This document shows positions 7,855-16,479 of a DNA stretch of 64,000 nt, one piece after another. The translations under genes and the position numbers were made by a program. Numbering within the stretch: the first letter of the stretch is position 1; each line of letters begins with the position of its first letter. Under the pieces are notes generated by a model. That model was not told the DNA's origin. It saw only the letters and a list, made by a program, of their open reading frames with translations, and made no database searches. The stretch spans positions 2,616,781 to 2,680,780 of the forward strand of contig NZ_LIYD01000005.1 in NCBI RefSeq assembly GCF_001278115.1. Direction: 5' to 3'. The DNA comes from Flavobacterium akiainvivens (GTDB lineage Bacteria; Bacteroidota; Bacteroidia; Flavobacteriales; Flavobacteriaceae).

Positions 7855-8415
7855 ATGGAAGAAATTGAATTTATTTTAGACAGTACCAAAGAACAAATGG
7901 AAGGCAGCCTTGCGCACCTTGAAAAAGAGTTCTTAAACATACGCGCCGGTAAGGCAAGCCCTGCCATGCTGGGCGGCGTAAGGGTAGACTATTATGGCGC
8001 CAGCACACCGCTGAGCCAGGTGGCTAACATTAACACGCCCGATGCCCGCACCCTTACAGTTACCCCGTGGGAAAAAAACATGCTGGGCACTATAGAAAAG
8101 GCTATTATGATTGCCAACATAGGTTTTAACCCTATGAACAACGGCGAAAACATAATAATAAGCGTTCCTGCCCTTACCGAAGAGCGCAGGCGCGACCTGG
8201 TTAAGCAGGCTAAAAGTGAGGCCGAAGACGCTAAAATTGGCGTGCGTAACGCCCGTAAAGATGCCAATAACGACATCAAGAAACTTGAAAAAGACGGCGT
8301 AAGCGAAGATGCCTGCAAAAGCGCAGAAGATGATGTACAAAAGCTAACCGACAGCTTTATTAAAAAAGTTGACGAGCTTTTGGTGCTTAAGGAAGCTGAA
8401 ATCATGAAAGTATAA
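7855..8415 (+). CDS. frr: Ribosome recycling factor
   Basis: A 186-residue protein, the standard length of the family. The three-helix-bundle domain and inserted beta domain are recognisable: HLEKEFLNIRAGKASPAML, YYGASTPLSQVANI, RTLTVTPWEKNMLGTIEKAI and TEERRRDLVKQAKSEAEDAKIGVRNARKDAN. With EF-G it splits post-termination ribosomes. It is the second gene of the pyrH operon and ends at a strong terminator 20 bp downstream. Confidence 0.98.
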   Translation: MEEIEFILDSTKEQMEGSLAHLEKEFLNIRAGKASPAMLGGVRVDYYGASTPLSQVANINTPDARTLTVTPWEKNMLGTIEKAIMIANIGFNPMNNGENIIISVPALTEERRRDLVKQAKSEAEDAKIGVRNARKDANNDIKKLEKDGVSEDACKSAEDDVQKLTDSFIKKVDELLVLKEAEIMKV

Positions 8416-8435
8416 GTACTGCAACAGTACAATTT

Positions 8436-8462
8436 AAGGGCTGCCAGTGGCAGCCCTTTTTG
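8436..8462 (+). terminator. Terminator of pyrH-frr
   Basis: The perfect stem AAGGGCTGCC/GGCAGCCCTT with a 3-nt loop is followed by a T run. Confidence 0.92.
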
Positions 8463-8583
8463 TTTTTTAACAGGTGTAATGCCGGTTTTAACGTGTTTTT
8501 CACAAAACAAGCCTTGGTAAACCGGTATATTGCACCATCACCTGTCTATATCATAACCAATTAATAACTTTAATTTAATTTTT

Positions 8584-9108
8584 ATGAAAAGACACTTTAT
8601 GTTTCTTACTGCCTGTATTTTAACCTTAGTATTTACCTCATGCAGCGATGATGACGACAACGGCAACGCAGGCGGCCCGGTACCCACAACTTTCCTTACG
8701 GTAACTGTAGACGGCGTAGAAAAAAGCTTTAGCAATGTACAGGGGCGCTGGGTAGACGGCGGCAACTTTCTTGAAATCAATGCTACTAACGATGGCATCG
8801 AGTGGGTAAGCTTTACCGTAATGAGCGAAACAACCCGCGTGCCGGCCGGTAATTATACACTTGACGATGGTTCGGCTTTTACCATACTGGCATTATACAC
8901 GGCGGGTTCGGGCGCAAGCCAAAACTATGCTGCAACCCGCGGCACACTGGCCCCTGAAGATGCCTTTGCCCTGCAAATAAACCAGATTAGCAACACTAAT
9001 GCAGAGGGCACATTCTCGGGCGTACTGGCATCGGTTGAAGGCGAAACCACACTGGGCACCGTAACCTTAACAAACGGCGCTTTCAGCACAAGCATAGGCC
9101 CTAATTAA
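8584..9108 (+). CDS. Secreted lipoprotein of unknown function
   Basis: A 174-residue protein with a lipoprotein signal peptide (LTLVFTSCSDDDD; lipid-modified Cys near 20) and an acidic run directly after the Cys, which resembles the flavobacterial lipoprotein export signal for surface display. The rest is beta-rich (FLTVTVDGVEKSF, TTRVPAGNYTLDDG, AEGTFSGVLAS) and resembles small beta-sandwich lipoproteins annotated as DUF6252-like; that family match is from memory and uncertain. Single gene with its own terminator. Confidence 0.8.
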   Translation: MKRHFMFLTACILTLVFTSCSDDDDNGNAGGPVPTTFLTVTVDGVEKSFSNVQGRWVDGGNFLEINATNDGIEWVSFTVMSETTRVPAGNYTLDDGSAFTILALYTAGSGASQNYAATRGTLAPEDAFALQINQISNTNAEGTFSGVLASVEGETTLGTVTLTNGAFSTSIGPN

Positions 9109-9134
9109 AACATAATCTTATACACCCCCAAGGC

Positions 9135-9172
9135 AAAGGGCTGCTACATAGTATTGTAGACAGCCCTTTCAT
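9135..9172 (+). terminator. Terminator after lipoprotein gene
   Basis: The stem AAAGGGCTG/CAGCCCTTT (9135-9143 with 9161-9169) has an inner CTACA/TGTAG pairing, followed by a short T-rich tail. Confidence 0.75.
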
Positions 9173-9199
9173 TGTATCATAAAGTTAGATAATTCTCGT

Positions 9200-9207
9200 T
9201 ATCTTTA
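9200..9207 (+). promoter_or_regulatory. Possible -7 box before the 44-residue ORF
   Basis: TATCTTTA is one base off TAnnTTTG and lies 18 bp before ATG 9226. Confidence 0.4.
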
Positions 9208-9225
9208 CAGTATAAATAGACTGAC

Positions 9226-9360
9226 ATGCCAATTACCGCAGAAGAAAGATTAGAATTACTAAAGTGGGTAATGACTTTAGATGCTAACAGCGAGACATAT
9301 CGAAAACTTGTGCAAATAAGAGGAGAGTTTGAAAGCAGGAATGAAAAACAGCCATCATAA
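9226..9360 (+). CDS. Possible 44-residue small protein
   Basis: ATG 9226 opens a frame reading MPITAEERLELLKWVM..., ending NEKQPS. The sequence is predicted helical and highly charged (EERLELLKW, YRKLVQIRGEFESRNEK), with no signal peptide. A near-consensus -7 box lies 18 bp upstream. The composition looks like a real small regulatory or antitoxin-like protein, but no family is recognised, and it is short enough to be chance. It ends 34 bp before the start of the DUF5686 protein, so it could also be a leader peptide of that gene. Confidence 0.4.
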   Translation: MPITAEERLELLKWVMTLDANSETYRKLVQIRGEFESRNEKQPS

Positions 9361-9394
9361 CAACAATTGTTTCCCTGGGCCGTTTTTACACCTA

Positions 9395-11881
9395 ATGAAA
9401 CCTTACACCTTTTTACTCTTACTATTTACCACCTTTACCGCCCTTGCGCAAGGCACCGTTACCATAACGGTTAAAGATGCGCAAACCGGCAGTGCGCTGC
9501 CATTTGCCACCATAACAGCGCAAAATCACACTTTTGTAACTGATGTAGACGGCAAGGTAGCCGCCGAAATACCCGTTGGCACTATAACCGCATCTTATAC
9601 TGGTTATGCATCAGGAAATATTACTATTACTGCCAGCCAAAAATACTACACTATAAAACTACAGCCCGCTCCCGAAGTGTTACAGGAAGTACTGATTAAC
9701 GGCAACAGCCCTGCGGTAGAAATTATGGGCAGGGCCATTCGGCGCAGGCCCATAAACGACCCGGAACGCAAGCTGCAAAGCTTTAGGTATAATACTTACG
9801 AAAAACTGGTGGTTACGGCCAACCCTGATTCTATAAGCGGGCAGCTCGACTCTATTTTTGAGTATGAAAACGCCGCTCGCATCTTTAAAAAGGTTGACAG
9901 TACTGAGTATAACTTTAAAAAACTCGTTAGCCGCCGCCACATTTACCAGACAGAGAAAGTATCGGAATTTAAATTCAACAAAGAACAGGGCCTTAAGGAA
10001 AACGTACTGGGCAGCCGCATGGCAGGCTTTAAGCAGCCGCTGTATGAACTGGTAGGGCTGCGTTTGCAAAGCTACTCGGTATACAGCGACAAGGTTATAC
10101 TGCTCGAAACCAAGTATGCCGGGCCTATGGGCGCCACTGCCCTTGCCGACTACAGTTATAAAATTCTGGATACGGTAAAAATTGAAGGCCGCCCGGCTTA
10201 CATGATTTATTTTAAGCCAAAATACCGCCACAAGAAAAAGCTTAACGGCATTTTATACATAGATACCGAAAACTATGGCGTGGCAAAGGCCGTTTTCCGT
10301 GTGCGCAATATTGCCGATGTTACTTCTACCCACTATTTTAGTTATGAAGACAGCCTGAAACTTTGGTTCCCAGACCGAAAGACGCTTAAAGTGGTTAAAG
10401 GCAACAACAAGGAAGACGTAAAAATAATGGGCGAAACCATAAAATTTGATGCTGTAGATGCCGAACCCGGCACCCGCGAAAAAGACCCCAGCGATTTTAT
10501 ATATGTATACAGCGAGTCGGCCAACTTTGAAAAGCAGTTTAACGTGCCGGTTACCATTCGCCGCACTGCCGTAGATGTAGAAATTAAAGACGAAGCCGTT
10601 AACCGCCCGGAGGAGTACTGGAACACCTACAGGCCGGATTCGCTCGATACGCGCAGCTTTAGCACCTATATGGACCTCGACAGTATTGTAGCAAAAGACA
10701 ACTGGGAGCAGCGCATTATACTTGGGCGGCGTATTATAAACGGTTATATTCCGCTTGGCCCGGTAGACCTTGACCTGCGCCAGATTGCAAAATACAACAA
10801 CTACGAAGGTTTCCGCCTGGGCGTTGGGTTTATAACTAACGATAAGGTTTCGCAAATTTTCCGCATTAATACCTATGGCGCTTATGGCACAAAAGATGGG
10901 CATTTTAAATACAGCGTGGGTGCAGGCATACGGCTGGGCCGTTTTAGCAACACCTGGATAGGCGGCTCATATACTGATGATGTAAAAGAAATTGGCCTTA
11001 CCAGCTTTGCTACAGATAAGCGCATGTTTAAAATATACGACCCCCGCCCCATAAACGTGTCTACCTTTTATGGCTACCACAGCTGGCAGGGCTATGTAGA
11101 AACCCGCATTATTCCGCGTACTGAGAGTATGTGGCAGCTAACCCGCAGCAGTATAGACCCTAAGTTTAGCTACCTCTTCCGTGCAAACGGAAAAGAATAC
11201 ACTGATTTTAACCTGGTTACGGCATCGGTATCCCTACAATGGAACCCGTTTAGTTACTATATGCAAACCCCTAATGGCCGCGTAGAAGTAGAAAAGCGCT
11301 ACCCTAAATTTGCGTTTCAGTACACACAGGCAATAAGGGATGTTGCCGGCGGCGACTTCAATTTTGGCAAGCTCGACCTGCGAGGCGAGTTTGAGCAAAA
11401 ATACCTTAACGGGCAAAAAACCACCGCACTGGTGCAAACCGGCCTTGCCCTGGGCGATGTTCCGCTAACGCATTTATACAGCACATCGCCTAACAACCTC
11501 GATAAAAATAGTGTGATACAGCGCGTAACCTTTGCCGGCAAAAACAGCTTTGAAACCATGTACTTTAATGAGTTTTTCTCCAGCAGGTACATTATGGCAC
11601 AGGTAAAGCACGGGTTAACCAAATTCACGGTACTGGGCGCTTTAAAACTGAGCCCTATGCTGGTAACGCGTGCCGTGTGGGGCAATCTTGACGATACCAA
11701 CCGCCACCTCGGCCTGCCCTACAACACCCTCGAAAACGGCTATTATGAAAGCGGCGTAGAGTTTAACGAAATTTTTAAAGGCCTGGGCTTTGTGGCGTTT
11801 TACCGCTATGGCCCCTACAGCCTGCCGCAGTTTGACCGAAACATAGCGCTTAAAATATCGTTTGTACTTAATTTGTTTTGA
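9395..11881 (+). CDS. DUF5686 outer-membrane protein with CarboxypepD_reg-like domain
   Basis: An 828-residue protein. The start MKPYTFLLLLFTTFTALAQ is chosen because it begins a clean signal peptide; the frame extends 22 codons further upstream without sense. After the signal peptide comes a carboxypeptidase-regulatory-like beta sandwich (VTITVKDAQTGSALPFATITAQ, residues about 25-100), then a long DUF5686 region (about 110-828) with aromatic strands typical of an outer-membrane barrel and a final FVLNLF. Function of DUF5686 is unknown; such proteins are common in Flavobacteriia. The stop overlaps the region just before the next gene, so cotranscription is likely. Confidence 0.88.
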   Translation: MKPYTFLLLLFTTFTALAQGTVTITVKDAQTGSALPFATITAQNHTFVTDVDGKVAAEIPVGTITASYTGYASGNITITASQKYYTIKLQPAPEVLQEVLINGNSPAVEIMGRAIRRRPINDPERKLQSFRYNTYEKLVVTANPDSISGQLDSIFEYENAARIFKKVDSTEYNFKKLVSRRHIYQTEKVSEFKFNKEQGLKENVLGSRMAGFKQPLYELVGLRLQSYSVYSDKVILLETKYAGPMGATALADYSYKILDTVKIEGRPAYMIYFKPKYRHKKKLNGILYIDTENYGVAKAVFRVRNIADVTSTHYFSYEDSLKLWFPDRKTLKVVKGNNKEDVKIMGETIKFDAVDAEPGTREKDPSDFIYVYSESANFEKQFNVPVTIRRTAVDVEIKDEAVNRPEEYWNTYRPDSLDTRSFSTYMDLDSIVAKDNWEQRIILGRRIINGYIPLGPVDLDLRQIAKYNNYEGFRLGVGFITNDKVSQIFRINTYGAYGTKDGHFKYSVGAGIRLGRFSNTWIGGSYTDDVKEIGLTSFATDKRMFKIYDPRPINVSTFYGYHSWQGYVETRIIPRTESMWQLTRSSIDPKFSYLFRANGKEYTDFNLVTASVSLQWNPFSYYMQTPNGRVEVEKRYPKFAFQYTQAIRDVAGGDFNFGKLDLRGEFEQKYLNGQKTTALVQTGLALGDVPLTHLYSTSPNNLDKNSVIQRVTFAGKNSFETMYFNEFFSSRYIMAQVKHGLTKFTVLGALKLSPMLVTRAVWGNLDDTNRHLGLPYNTLENGYYESGVEFNEIFKGLGFVAFYRYGPYSLPQFDRNIALKISFVLNLF

Positions 11882-11892
11882 TTCCGTTTGCT

Positions 11893-12582
11893 ATGATAAA
11901 GCTTATACCACGAAAAGACATTACAGTTTCAAAGAAAGTTATAGGCTCTGAACTGGCCAAAATACAACAGGCATTTTATGATGAAGATGCTTTACAGCTC
12001 TACAAAAATGATAACGAAGAACACCTGTATTGGGAAAAATTTGACCACCTGAACAGTGAGTCCTCAGCTCCTGAAACGTTTAACAAAATCCTTAGCCTCA
12101 ACCATCGTGATATTGAAACATTTACTAACACATTGTCTGAAAAGGTTTTAGGGTTACTCCGGGCAATTGAATCTGAAAAACTTATTGTAATTTCCCATCT
12201 TAAAGTAGACTTTTTTGGAAACAGGGACAACAATTTTAAACCTTTGGTTGATGCTTATGCCCGGCTTGAAGAAATAGTGGGAAACAATACCTACAATGAA
12301 GCTTTTGAAGTTGACAAAGAAAGCCTGCCTGATTTTATAGCTGTTTTATTCTGGATTATAAGATGCGACCCCGGCGTTGCCGAGTATATTTTTCTGTTTG
12401 ACGAAAAGGAACAGGTTGAATTATTTTTGTGTAAGTATGGAAACCTGCACCTGACTGAATTTAATAAAGAACAGCTAACAGAAAGCAGGCTAAACGCTTT
12501 AGGCTTTACAATTATCAAAGGTGATGAATTTGACAATTTTACGGATGACCTTAAGATTGGAGGGCGCCAAATAGAAATGTAG
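11893..12582 (+). CDS. Hypothetical cytoplasmic protein
   Basis: A 229-residue protein that I do not recognise. No signal peptide or membrane helix. The N-terminal half is charged and helical (KKVIGSELAKIQQAFYDEDALQLY) and the C-terminal part has alternating hydrophobic strands (LCKYGNLHLTEFN). Codon use is more A/T-rich than the flanking DUF5686 and asnS genes, which may mean horizontal acquisition. ATG 11893 is preferred over the in-frame TTG that overlaps the previous stop. Another hypothetical in the window (40389-40889) has a similar style but no obvious sequence match. Confidence 0.65.
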   Translation: MIKLIPRKDITVSKKVIGSELAKIQQAFYDEDALQLYKNDNEEHLYWEKFDHLNSESSAPETFNKILSLNHRDIETFTNTLSEKVLGLLRAIESEKLIVISHLKVDFFGNRDNNFKPLVDAYARLEEIVGNNTYNEAFEVDKESLPDFIAVLFWIIRCDPGVAEYIFLFDEKEQVELFLCKYGNLHLTEFNKEQLTESRLNALGFTIIKGDEFDNFTDDLKIGGRQIEM

Positions 12583-12658
12583 CCACCTCTTTACTGTATT
12601 TGATACAGATTTCAATCACTTTTGCAATATAGTAATACTAAAAAATCCTGCTTTTTAC

Positions 12659-12666
12659 TACATTTG
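12659..12666 (+). promoter_or_regulatory. Promoter -7 box of asnS
   Basis: TACATTTG matches TAnnTTTG, 59 bp before the asnS start, leaving a leader of about 50 nt. Confidence 0.65.
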
Positions 12667-12724
12667 CAGGCATTTGCCTTTTGGCAGCAGCATAAAAAAA
12701 TAAAAAGATTAACTTTTTTAGAAA

Positions 12725-14158
12725 ATGAAAACCTACAAAGTAAAAGACCTGCTTAACAGCACTAAGCCTATTGATGATGTAATTGTAAAAGGATGGGTAC
12801 GCACCTTTAGAAATAATCAGTTTATAGCGCTTAATGACGGGTCAATACTACACAATATACAGTGCGTGGTAGATTTTGAAAACACGCCTGCCGAAACCCT
12901 TAAGCGCATTACCACCGGTGCTGCCGTTGCTGTAAAAGGCAACCTTGCAGAAAGCCAGGGTGCGGGTCAAAAGTATGAGGTTAAGGTAACCGAACTGCAA
13001 ATACTGGGCGACAGCGATGCTGAGAAATTCCCTATGCAGCCTAAAAAGCACTCCCTGGAATTTTTACGCGAAAATGCCCACCTTAGGGTGCGCACCAACG
13101 TGTTTGGCGCGGTTATGCGTGTGCGCAGCGTGCTGTCGTTCGCCATACACCAGTACTTTCAGGAAAGGGGCTTTGTGTATGTAAACACGCCTATTATTAC
13201 CGGCAGCGATGCCGAGGGTGCAGGCGAGATGTTCCGTGTAACGGCGCTTCCGGCACAAAACCCACCGCTTACCGAAGATGGAAAGGTAGACTACAAGCAG
13301 GATTTCTTTGGTAAGGAAACCAACCTTACCGTATCGGGCCAGCTTGAGGGCGAAACCTTTGCCATGGCGCTTGGGCAAATTTACACGTTTGGACCTACCT
13401 TCCGTGCAGAAAACTCTAACACCAGCCGCCACCTTGCCGAGTTCTGGATGGTAGAGCCCGAGGTTGCATTTAACGACCTTGATGCCAATATGGACCTTGC
13501 TGAAGACTTTATTCAGTACGTTATAAAATATGCGGTAGAGCGTTGTGCTGATGACCTTAAATTCCTGGATCAGCGTCTTTTTGACGAAGAGAAATCAAAA
13601 CCACAGGCAGAACGCAGCGAGCTTGGCCTTCTTGAGAAGCTGAACTTTGTTTTAGAGAACAACTTTAAGCGCGTAAGCTATACCGAGGCTATCGACATCC
13701 TTAAAAACAGCAAGCCGAACAAGAACAAGAAATTCAGCTACATAATAGACGAATGGGGTGCTGACCTGCAAAGTGAGCACGAACGCTATCTGGTAGAAAA
13801 GCACTTTAAGTGCCCGGTAATACTATTTGATTACCCAGCCAAAATCAAAGCTTTCTATATGAGGCTTAATGATGACAAGAAAACCGTGCGCGCTATGGAC
13901 ATATTGTTCCCGGGCATTGGCGAGATTGTGGGTGGCTCAGAAAGGGAAGAACGCCTTGACGTGCTTCAGGAAAAAATTGCCGAACTGGGCATAGACGAAA
14001 AAGAGCTGTGGTGGTATCTTGATACCCGCCGCTTTGGCACCGCTACCCACGCAGGTTTTGGCCTGGGCTTTGAGCGCCTTGTACTGTTTGTAACCGGTAT
14101 GACTAACATCCGCGATGTGATTCCTTTCCCAAGGACACCACAGAATGCAGAGTTTTAA
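12725..14158 (+). CDS. asnS: Asparaginyl-tRNA synthetase
   Basis: A 477-residue class IIb synthetase. It has an N-terminal OB-fold anticodon domain ([20 protein letters not shown], residues about 19-110) and a catalytic domain with motif 2 ([19 protein letters not shown]) and motif 3 ([16 protein letters not shown], then [11 protein letters not shown]). The C-terminal PRTP and the GGSEREER stretch fit AsnRS rather than AspRS. It charges tRNA-Asn in the cytoplasm. Single transcription unit with its own -7 box and terminator; the terminator has a near copy 662 bp further on. Confidence 0.97.
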   Translation: MKTYKVKDLLNSTKPIDDVIVKGWVRTFRNNQFIALNDGSILHNIQCVVDFENTPAETLKRITTGAAVAVKGNLAESQGAGQKYEVKVTELQILGDSDAEKFPMQPKKHSLEFLRENAHLRVRTNVFGAVMRVRSVLSFAIHQYFQERGFVYVNTPIITGSDAEGAGEMFRVTALPAQNPPLTEDGKVDYKQDFFGKETNLTVSGQLEGETFAMALGQIYTFGPTFRAENSNTSRHLAEFWMVEPEVAFNDLDANMDLAEDFIQYVIKYAVERCADDLKFLDQRLFDEEKSKPQAERSELGLLEKLNFVLENNFKRVSYTEAIDILKNSKPNKNKKFSYIIDEWGADLQSEHERYLVEKHFKCPVILFDYPAKIKAFYMRLNDDKKTVRAMDILFPGIGEIVGGSEREERLDVLQEKIAELGIDEKELWWYLDTRRFGTATHAGFGLGFERLVLFVTGMTNIRDVIPFPRTPQNAEF

Positions 14159-14194
14159 TATAGAGTCCCGCTTTTCGCGGGACTTTTTTATTTC
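14152..14194 (+). terminator. asnS terminator, first copy of a direct repeat
   Basis: The stem AGTCCCGC/GCGGGACT (14164-14171 with 14177-14184) is followed by seven T. The surrounding 40 bp (GTTTTAATAT.GAGTCCCGC...GGACTTTTTTAT) recur at 14814-14856. Confidence 0.92.
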
Positions 14195-14224
14195 TACCGA
14201 AGCATAAAGTGCAGTAAAGTTTTG

Positions 14225-14232
14225 TACTTTTG
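14225..14232 (+). promoter_or_regulatory. Promoter -7 box of the toxin-antitoxin pair
   Basis: TACTTTTG matches TAnnTTTG. Because it is only 6 bp from ATG 14239, the downstream ATG 14251 is the better antitoxin start. Confidence 0.6.
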
Positions 14233-14250
14233 ATATAAATGATTGATGCA

Positions 14251-14475
14251 ATGGATTTAAAAACGCGAAAATTGGGCCTTATTGAATATTTACTTCATAT
14301 AACTGATGAAAAAGTATTTGACAAAATAGAAGCCTTAATCAAATCTGACTATACAGCTGAAGACCCCTTTACACAGGAGGAAATGATTGCCCGTGCCCTA
14401 AAGGCCGAAGAAGATTATAACGCAGGCAGATACCTGACAACAGAGGAGCTTGAAGAAGAAATGAAAAATTGGTAA
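14251..14475 (+). CDS. Antitoxin of a RelE/ParE-type module
   Basis: A 74-residue acidic, helical protein. The start MDLKTRKLGLIEYLL is favoured by promoter position; four more codons are possible. Residues QEEMIARALKAEEDYNAGRYLTTEELEEEMKNW resemble the C-terminal toxin-wrapping tail of flavobacterial antitoxins paired with RelE/ParE toxins. No clear ribbon-helix-helix or HTH motif is visible, so DNA binding is unproven. The stop overlaps the toxin start by one base (TAATG), typical of translationally coupled TA pairs. A/T-rich codon use differs from asnS. Confidence 0.8.
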   Translation: MDLKTRKLGLIEYLLHITDEKVFDKIEALIKSDYTAEDPFTQEEMIARALKAEEDYNAGRYLTTEELEEEMKNW

Positions 14476-14789
14476 TGAAGACAGTTTGGACGCGATTTGC
14501 AGTAGAAAACCTTAAAAACATTTATATCTATTTTTTAGAAATCGCAGGCCCGGCAGTAGCCTCAAAAATCAGAAATGGTATTGTTGCCGAAAGCAAAAAA
14601 ATCAGCAAACAGCCACTATCAGGGCAAATTCAGGAATCGCTGTTATCTCTTCGTCAGGAACACCGTTACATAATCAAAGGGCATTATAAAGTAATCTACA
14701 GGATTATTAACGAAGAAGTTGTAATAACCGATGTTTTTGACACAAGGCAACATCCGTCAAAAATGAACGACGACAATAGAAAGCTGTAA
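14475..14789 (+). CDS. RelE/ParE family toxin
   Basis: A 104-residue basic protein with the ParE-like fold pattern: WTRFAVENLKNIYIYFLEIAGPAVASKIRNGI (two helices), then the strands LRQEHRYIIKGHYKVIYRIINEEVVITDVFDTRQHPSKM. The VIYRI...ITDVFDTRQHP end is the usual RelE/ParE signature carrying Arg and His residues near the active groove. Probably an mRNA interferase or gyrase inhibitor; the family does not decide which. It is coupled to the antitoxin and ends before the duplicated terminator. Confidence 0.9.
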   Translation: MKTVWTRFAVENLKNIYIYFLEIAGPAVASKIRNGIVAESKKISKQPLSGQIQESLLSLRQEHRYIIKGHYKVIYRIINEEVVITDVFDTRQHPSKMNDDNRKL

Positions 14790-14813
14790 AAACTATACCT
14801 GCAAAAGCGCAGC

Positions 14814-14856
14814 GTTTTAATATGGAGTCCCGCCTTAGTGCAGGACTTTTTTATCT
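14814..14856 (+). terminator. Terminator of the TA pair, second copy of the repeat
   Basis: GTTTTAATAT.GAGTCCCGC ... GGACTTTTTTAT repeats the asnS terminator with changes in the loop and one arm (AGTCCCGC / GCAGGACT), so the stem is weakened. Confidence 0.8.
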
Positions 14857-14871
14857 CTCCACAACACAAAA

Positions 14872-14895
14872 AAACCGCCTATCTCAAGGCGGTTT
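14872..14895 (-). terminator. Terminator of the hemD transcript
   Basis: The stem AAACCGCC/GGCGGTTT with an 8-nt loop; read on the minus strand it runs into TTTTT. Confidence 0.85.
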
Positions 14896-14914
14896 ATATC
14901 ATGTTAAAAGCAAA

Positions 14915-15664
14915 TTACTTTGCTTTATTAGCTTCCTGTATGTATTTTTCAAGCGCCATGGTCATACTTGGCGTGCCTGGTGCCGGAGCCATAATATCTA
15001 CACGCAGGCCGTGCTCAAGCGCTTCTTTTTGCGTTGTGCTGCCAAAAACAGCTATACGCGTATTGTTTTGCTGAAAATCAGGGAAATTTTTAAACAGCGA
15101 TTTAATACCTGTTGGGCTAAAAAATGCCAGCACATCATAGTACACATCTTTAAGGTCGCTTAGGTCGCTCATCATGGTGCGGTAAAACGTACCCGGAGTC
15201 CAGTCTACCTTAAGGCTGTTAAGTACCTGTGGCATATCATCATTAAGCTGTTCAGATGCCGGAAGCAAAAACTTCTCATCTTTATACTTCTTGATAAGCG
15301 GCGCCAGGTCGGCAAAATCCTTCTGGCCCACATATATCTTACGCTTGCGGTACACTACATACTTTTGCAGGTAAAAGGCAATAGCTTCGCTCTGGCAAAA
15401 ATACTTCATGGTTTCCGGCACTTTAAAACGCATTTCTTCGGCTACGCGAAAAAAGTGGTCTATAGAGTTCTTGCTGGTAAGAATAATTGCGGTGTAATTA
15501 TTAAGGTCAATTTTCTGGGCCCTCACGTCTTTGGCAGATACACCCTCAACATGAATAAAAGGCCTGAAGTCTACCTTTACCTTCAGCTTGTGCTGAATTT
15601 CATAATAAGGAGAATTTTCTACCTTAGGTTCGGGTTGCGAAACGAGTATAGTTTTCACTTTCAT
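14915..15664 (-). CDS. hemD: Uroporphyrinogen-III synthase
   Basis: A 249-residue HemD-family protein of two interleaved Rossmann-like halves. Landmarks are ILVSQPEP at the N-terminus, AIILTSKNSIDHFF near 60, YYDVLAFFSPTGIKSLF near 180 and RIAVFGSTTQKEALEHGL near 205. It cyclises hydroxymethylbilane to uroporphyrinogen III in heme synthesis. It lies 22 bp after the DUF4271 gene, an arrangement I know from other flavobacteria, suggesting one transcript. The sequence is divergent from proteobacterial HemD, as usual for this poorly conserved family. Confidence 0.9.
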   Translation of the reverse strand: MKVKTILVSQPEPKVENSPYYEIQHKLKVKVDFRPFIHVEGVSAKDVRAQKIDLNNYTAIILTSKNSIDHFFRVAEEMRFKVPETMKYFCQSEAIAFYLQKYVVYRKRKIYVGQKDFADLAPLIKKYKDEKFLLPASEQLNDDMPQVLNSLKVDWTPGTFYRTMMSDLSDLKDVYYDVLAFFSPTGIKSLFKNFPDFQQNNTRIAVFGSTTQKEALEHGLRVDIMAPAPGTPSMTMALEKYIQEANKAK

Positions 15665-15686
15665 AGTAATGTGATGCTACTTAATC

Positions 15687-16364
15687 CTAAGCTTTTGTAA
15701 ACCAATAATACATGAAATAATAGGGTGCTATTTCAAGAGCGCAAAGATATAAAATAAAATAAAAGATTTTGCCCAGTATCAAATTTTGATAATTCCTTAA
15801 TGAAAAGATGTAAGACGCTATGCTTGCTATAACTATTATTACTAAAACGATGTATAAAATAACAGGATTAATGTTATCATTATAAAACAGCACCACATTT
15901 ACCGGCAACAGCAGCAGGCCTATATATGCCCTGTAGTTAACCTTTTGCAGGTTAAAAAGCTCGCTGAACTCTTCTATATCAAAAGATGTGGCTATAATTT
16001 TTTCAACAAGGTATTTTGCAAGTATAAAAACAAACAGCAGGGTAAAGAGCTGTATGTAGGTGCGCCAGTCGGTTTTAAATATAGGGTTGCCCTCTATTCC
16101 GGCAAGGCCAAAGCTGCTGAGCACAAACTGCAGCAAAAAGGCAAACGATATTACCTGAACCAAAAACAGCGAAATGGTAAACCAGCTCTGCATATTGGCA
16201 CTGTCTTTATAAATTTTTGTATATTTATTAGACCAGCCCAGTTTGCTAAATTCGGCAAAGCGCACGGCAAAAACGTTGCGGTTAACGGCCACAAGGGTAA
16301 AAGCCAAAACAAAAAGCACTGTAGCCCAGTCTTTTGACCCAATTATACGTTCATGTAGCTCCAT
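15687..16364 (-). CDS. DUF4271 integral membrane protein
   Basis: About 225 residues with six or seven hydrophobic segments (for example WATVLFVLAFTLVAV, ISLFLVQVISFAFLLQFVL, YIQLFTLLFVFILAKYLV, AYIGLLLLPVNVVLFY, VILYIVLVIIVIASIASYIF). Matches the DUF4271 family by its hydrophobic pattern and its hemD neighbour. A Met three codons upstream (16373) is possible, but the -7 box at 16378-16385 leaves almost no leader for it, so MELHERI at 16364 is preferred. Function unknown; a link to heme or envelope is only suggested by context. Confidence 0.82.
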   Translation of the reverse strand: MELHERIIGSKDWATVLFVLAFTLVAVNRNVFAVRFAEFSKLGWSNKYTKIYKDSANMQSWFTISLFLVQVISFAFLLQFVLSSFGLAGIEGNPIFKTDWRTYIQLFTLLFVFILAKYLVEKIIATSFDIEEFSELFNLQKVNYRAYIGLLLLPVNVVLFYNDNINPVILYIVLVIIVIASIASYIFSLRNYQNLILGKIFYFILYLCALEIAPYYFMYYWFTKA

Positions 16365-16377
16365 TTGTCCCATGCTG

Positions 16378-16385
16378 CAAAAATA
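16378..16385 (-). promoter_or_regulatory. Promoter -7 box of DUF4271-hemD
   Basis: Minus strand TATTTTTG matches TAnnTTTG just before the gene; it helps to choose the start at 16364. Confidence 0.6.
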
Positions 16386-16449
16386 CGTTTTTTTGGCAAG
16401 GCATGTTTAATTATACTTTAATTATGTTTCGCACGTTTTTAAAATACGT

Positions 16450-16457
16450 TACTTTTG
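16450..16457 (+). promoter_or_regulatory. Promoter -7 box of the glycosyltransferase-dihydroorotase operon
   Basis: TACTTTTG lies 22 bp before ATG 16480, diverging from the DUF4271 promoter. Confidence 0.65.
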
Positions 16458-16479
16458 CATCAAATTTCACCGCCTTACT

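Noticed and set aside
9329..9394. Longer N-terminus for the DUF5686 protein
   Set aside because: The extra residues (MKAGMKNSHHNNN...) precede a clean signal peptide starting at 9395.
14822..15163. Plus-strand frames opposite hemD
   Set aside because: They start inside the TA terminator and run antisense to a clear hemD; composition is that of a shadow frame.
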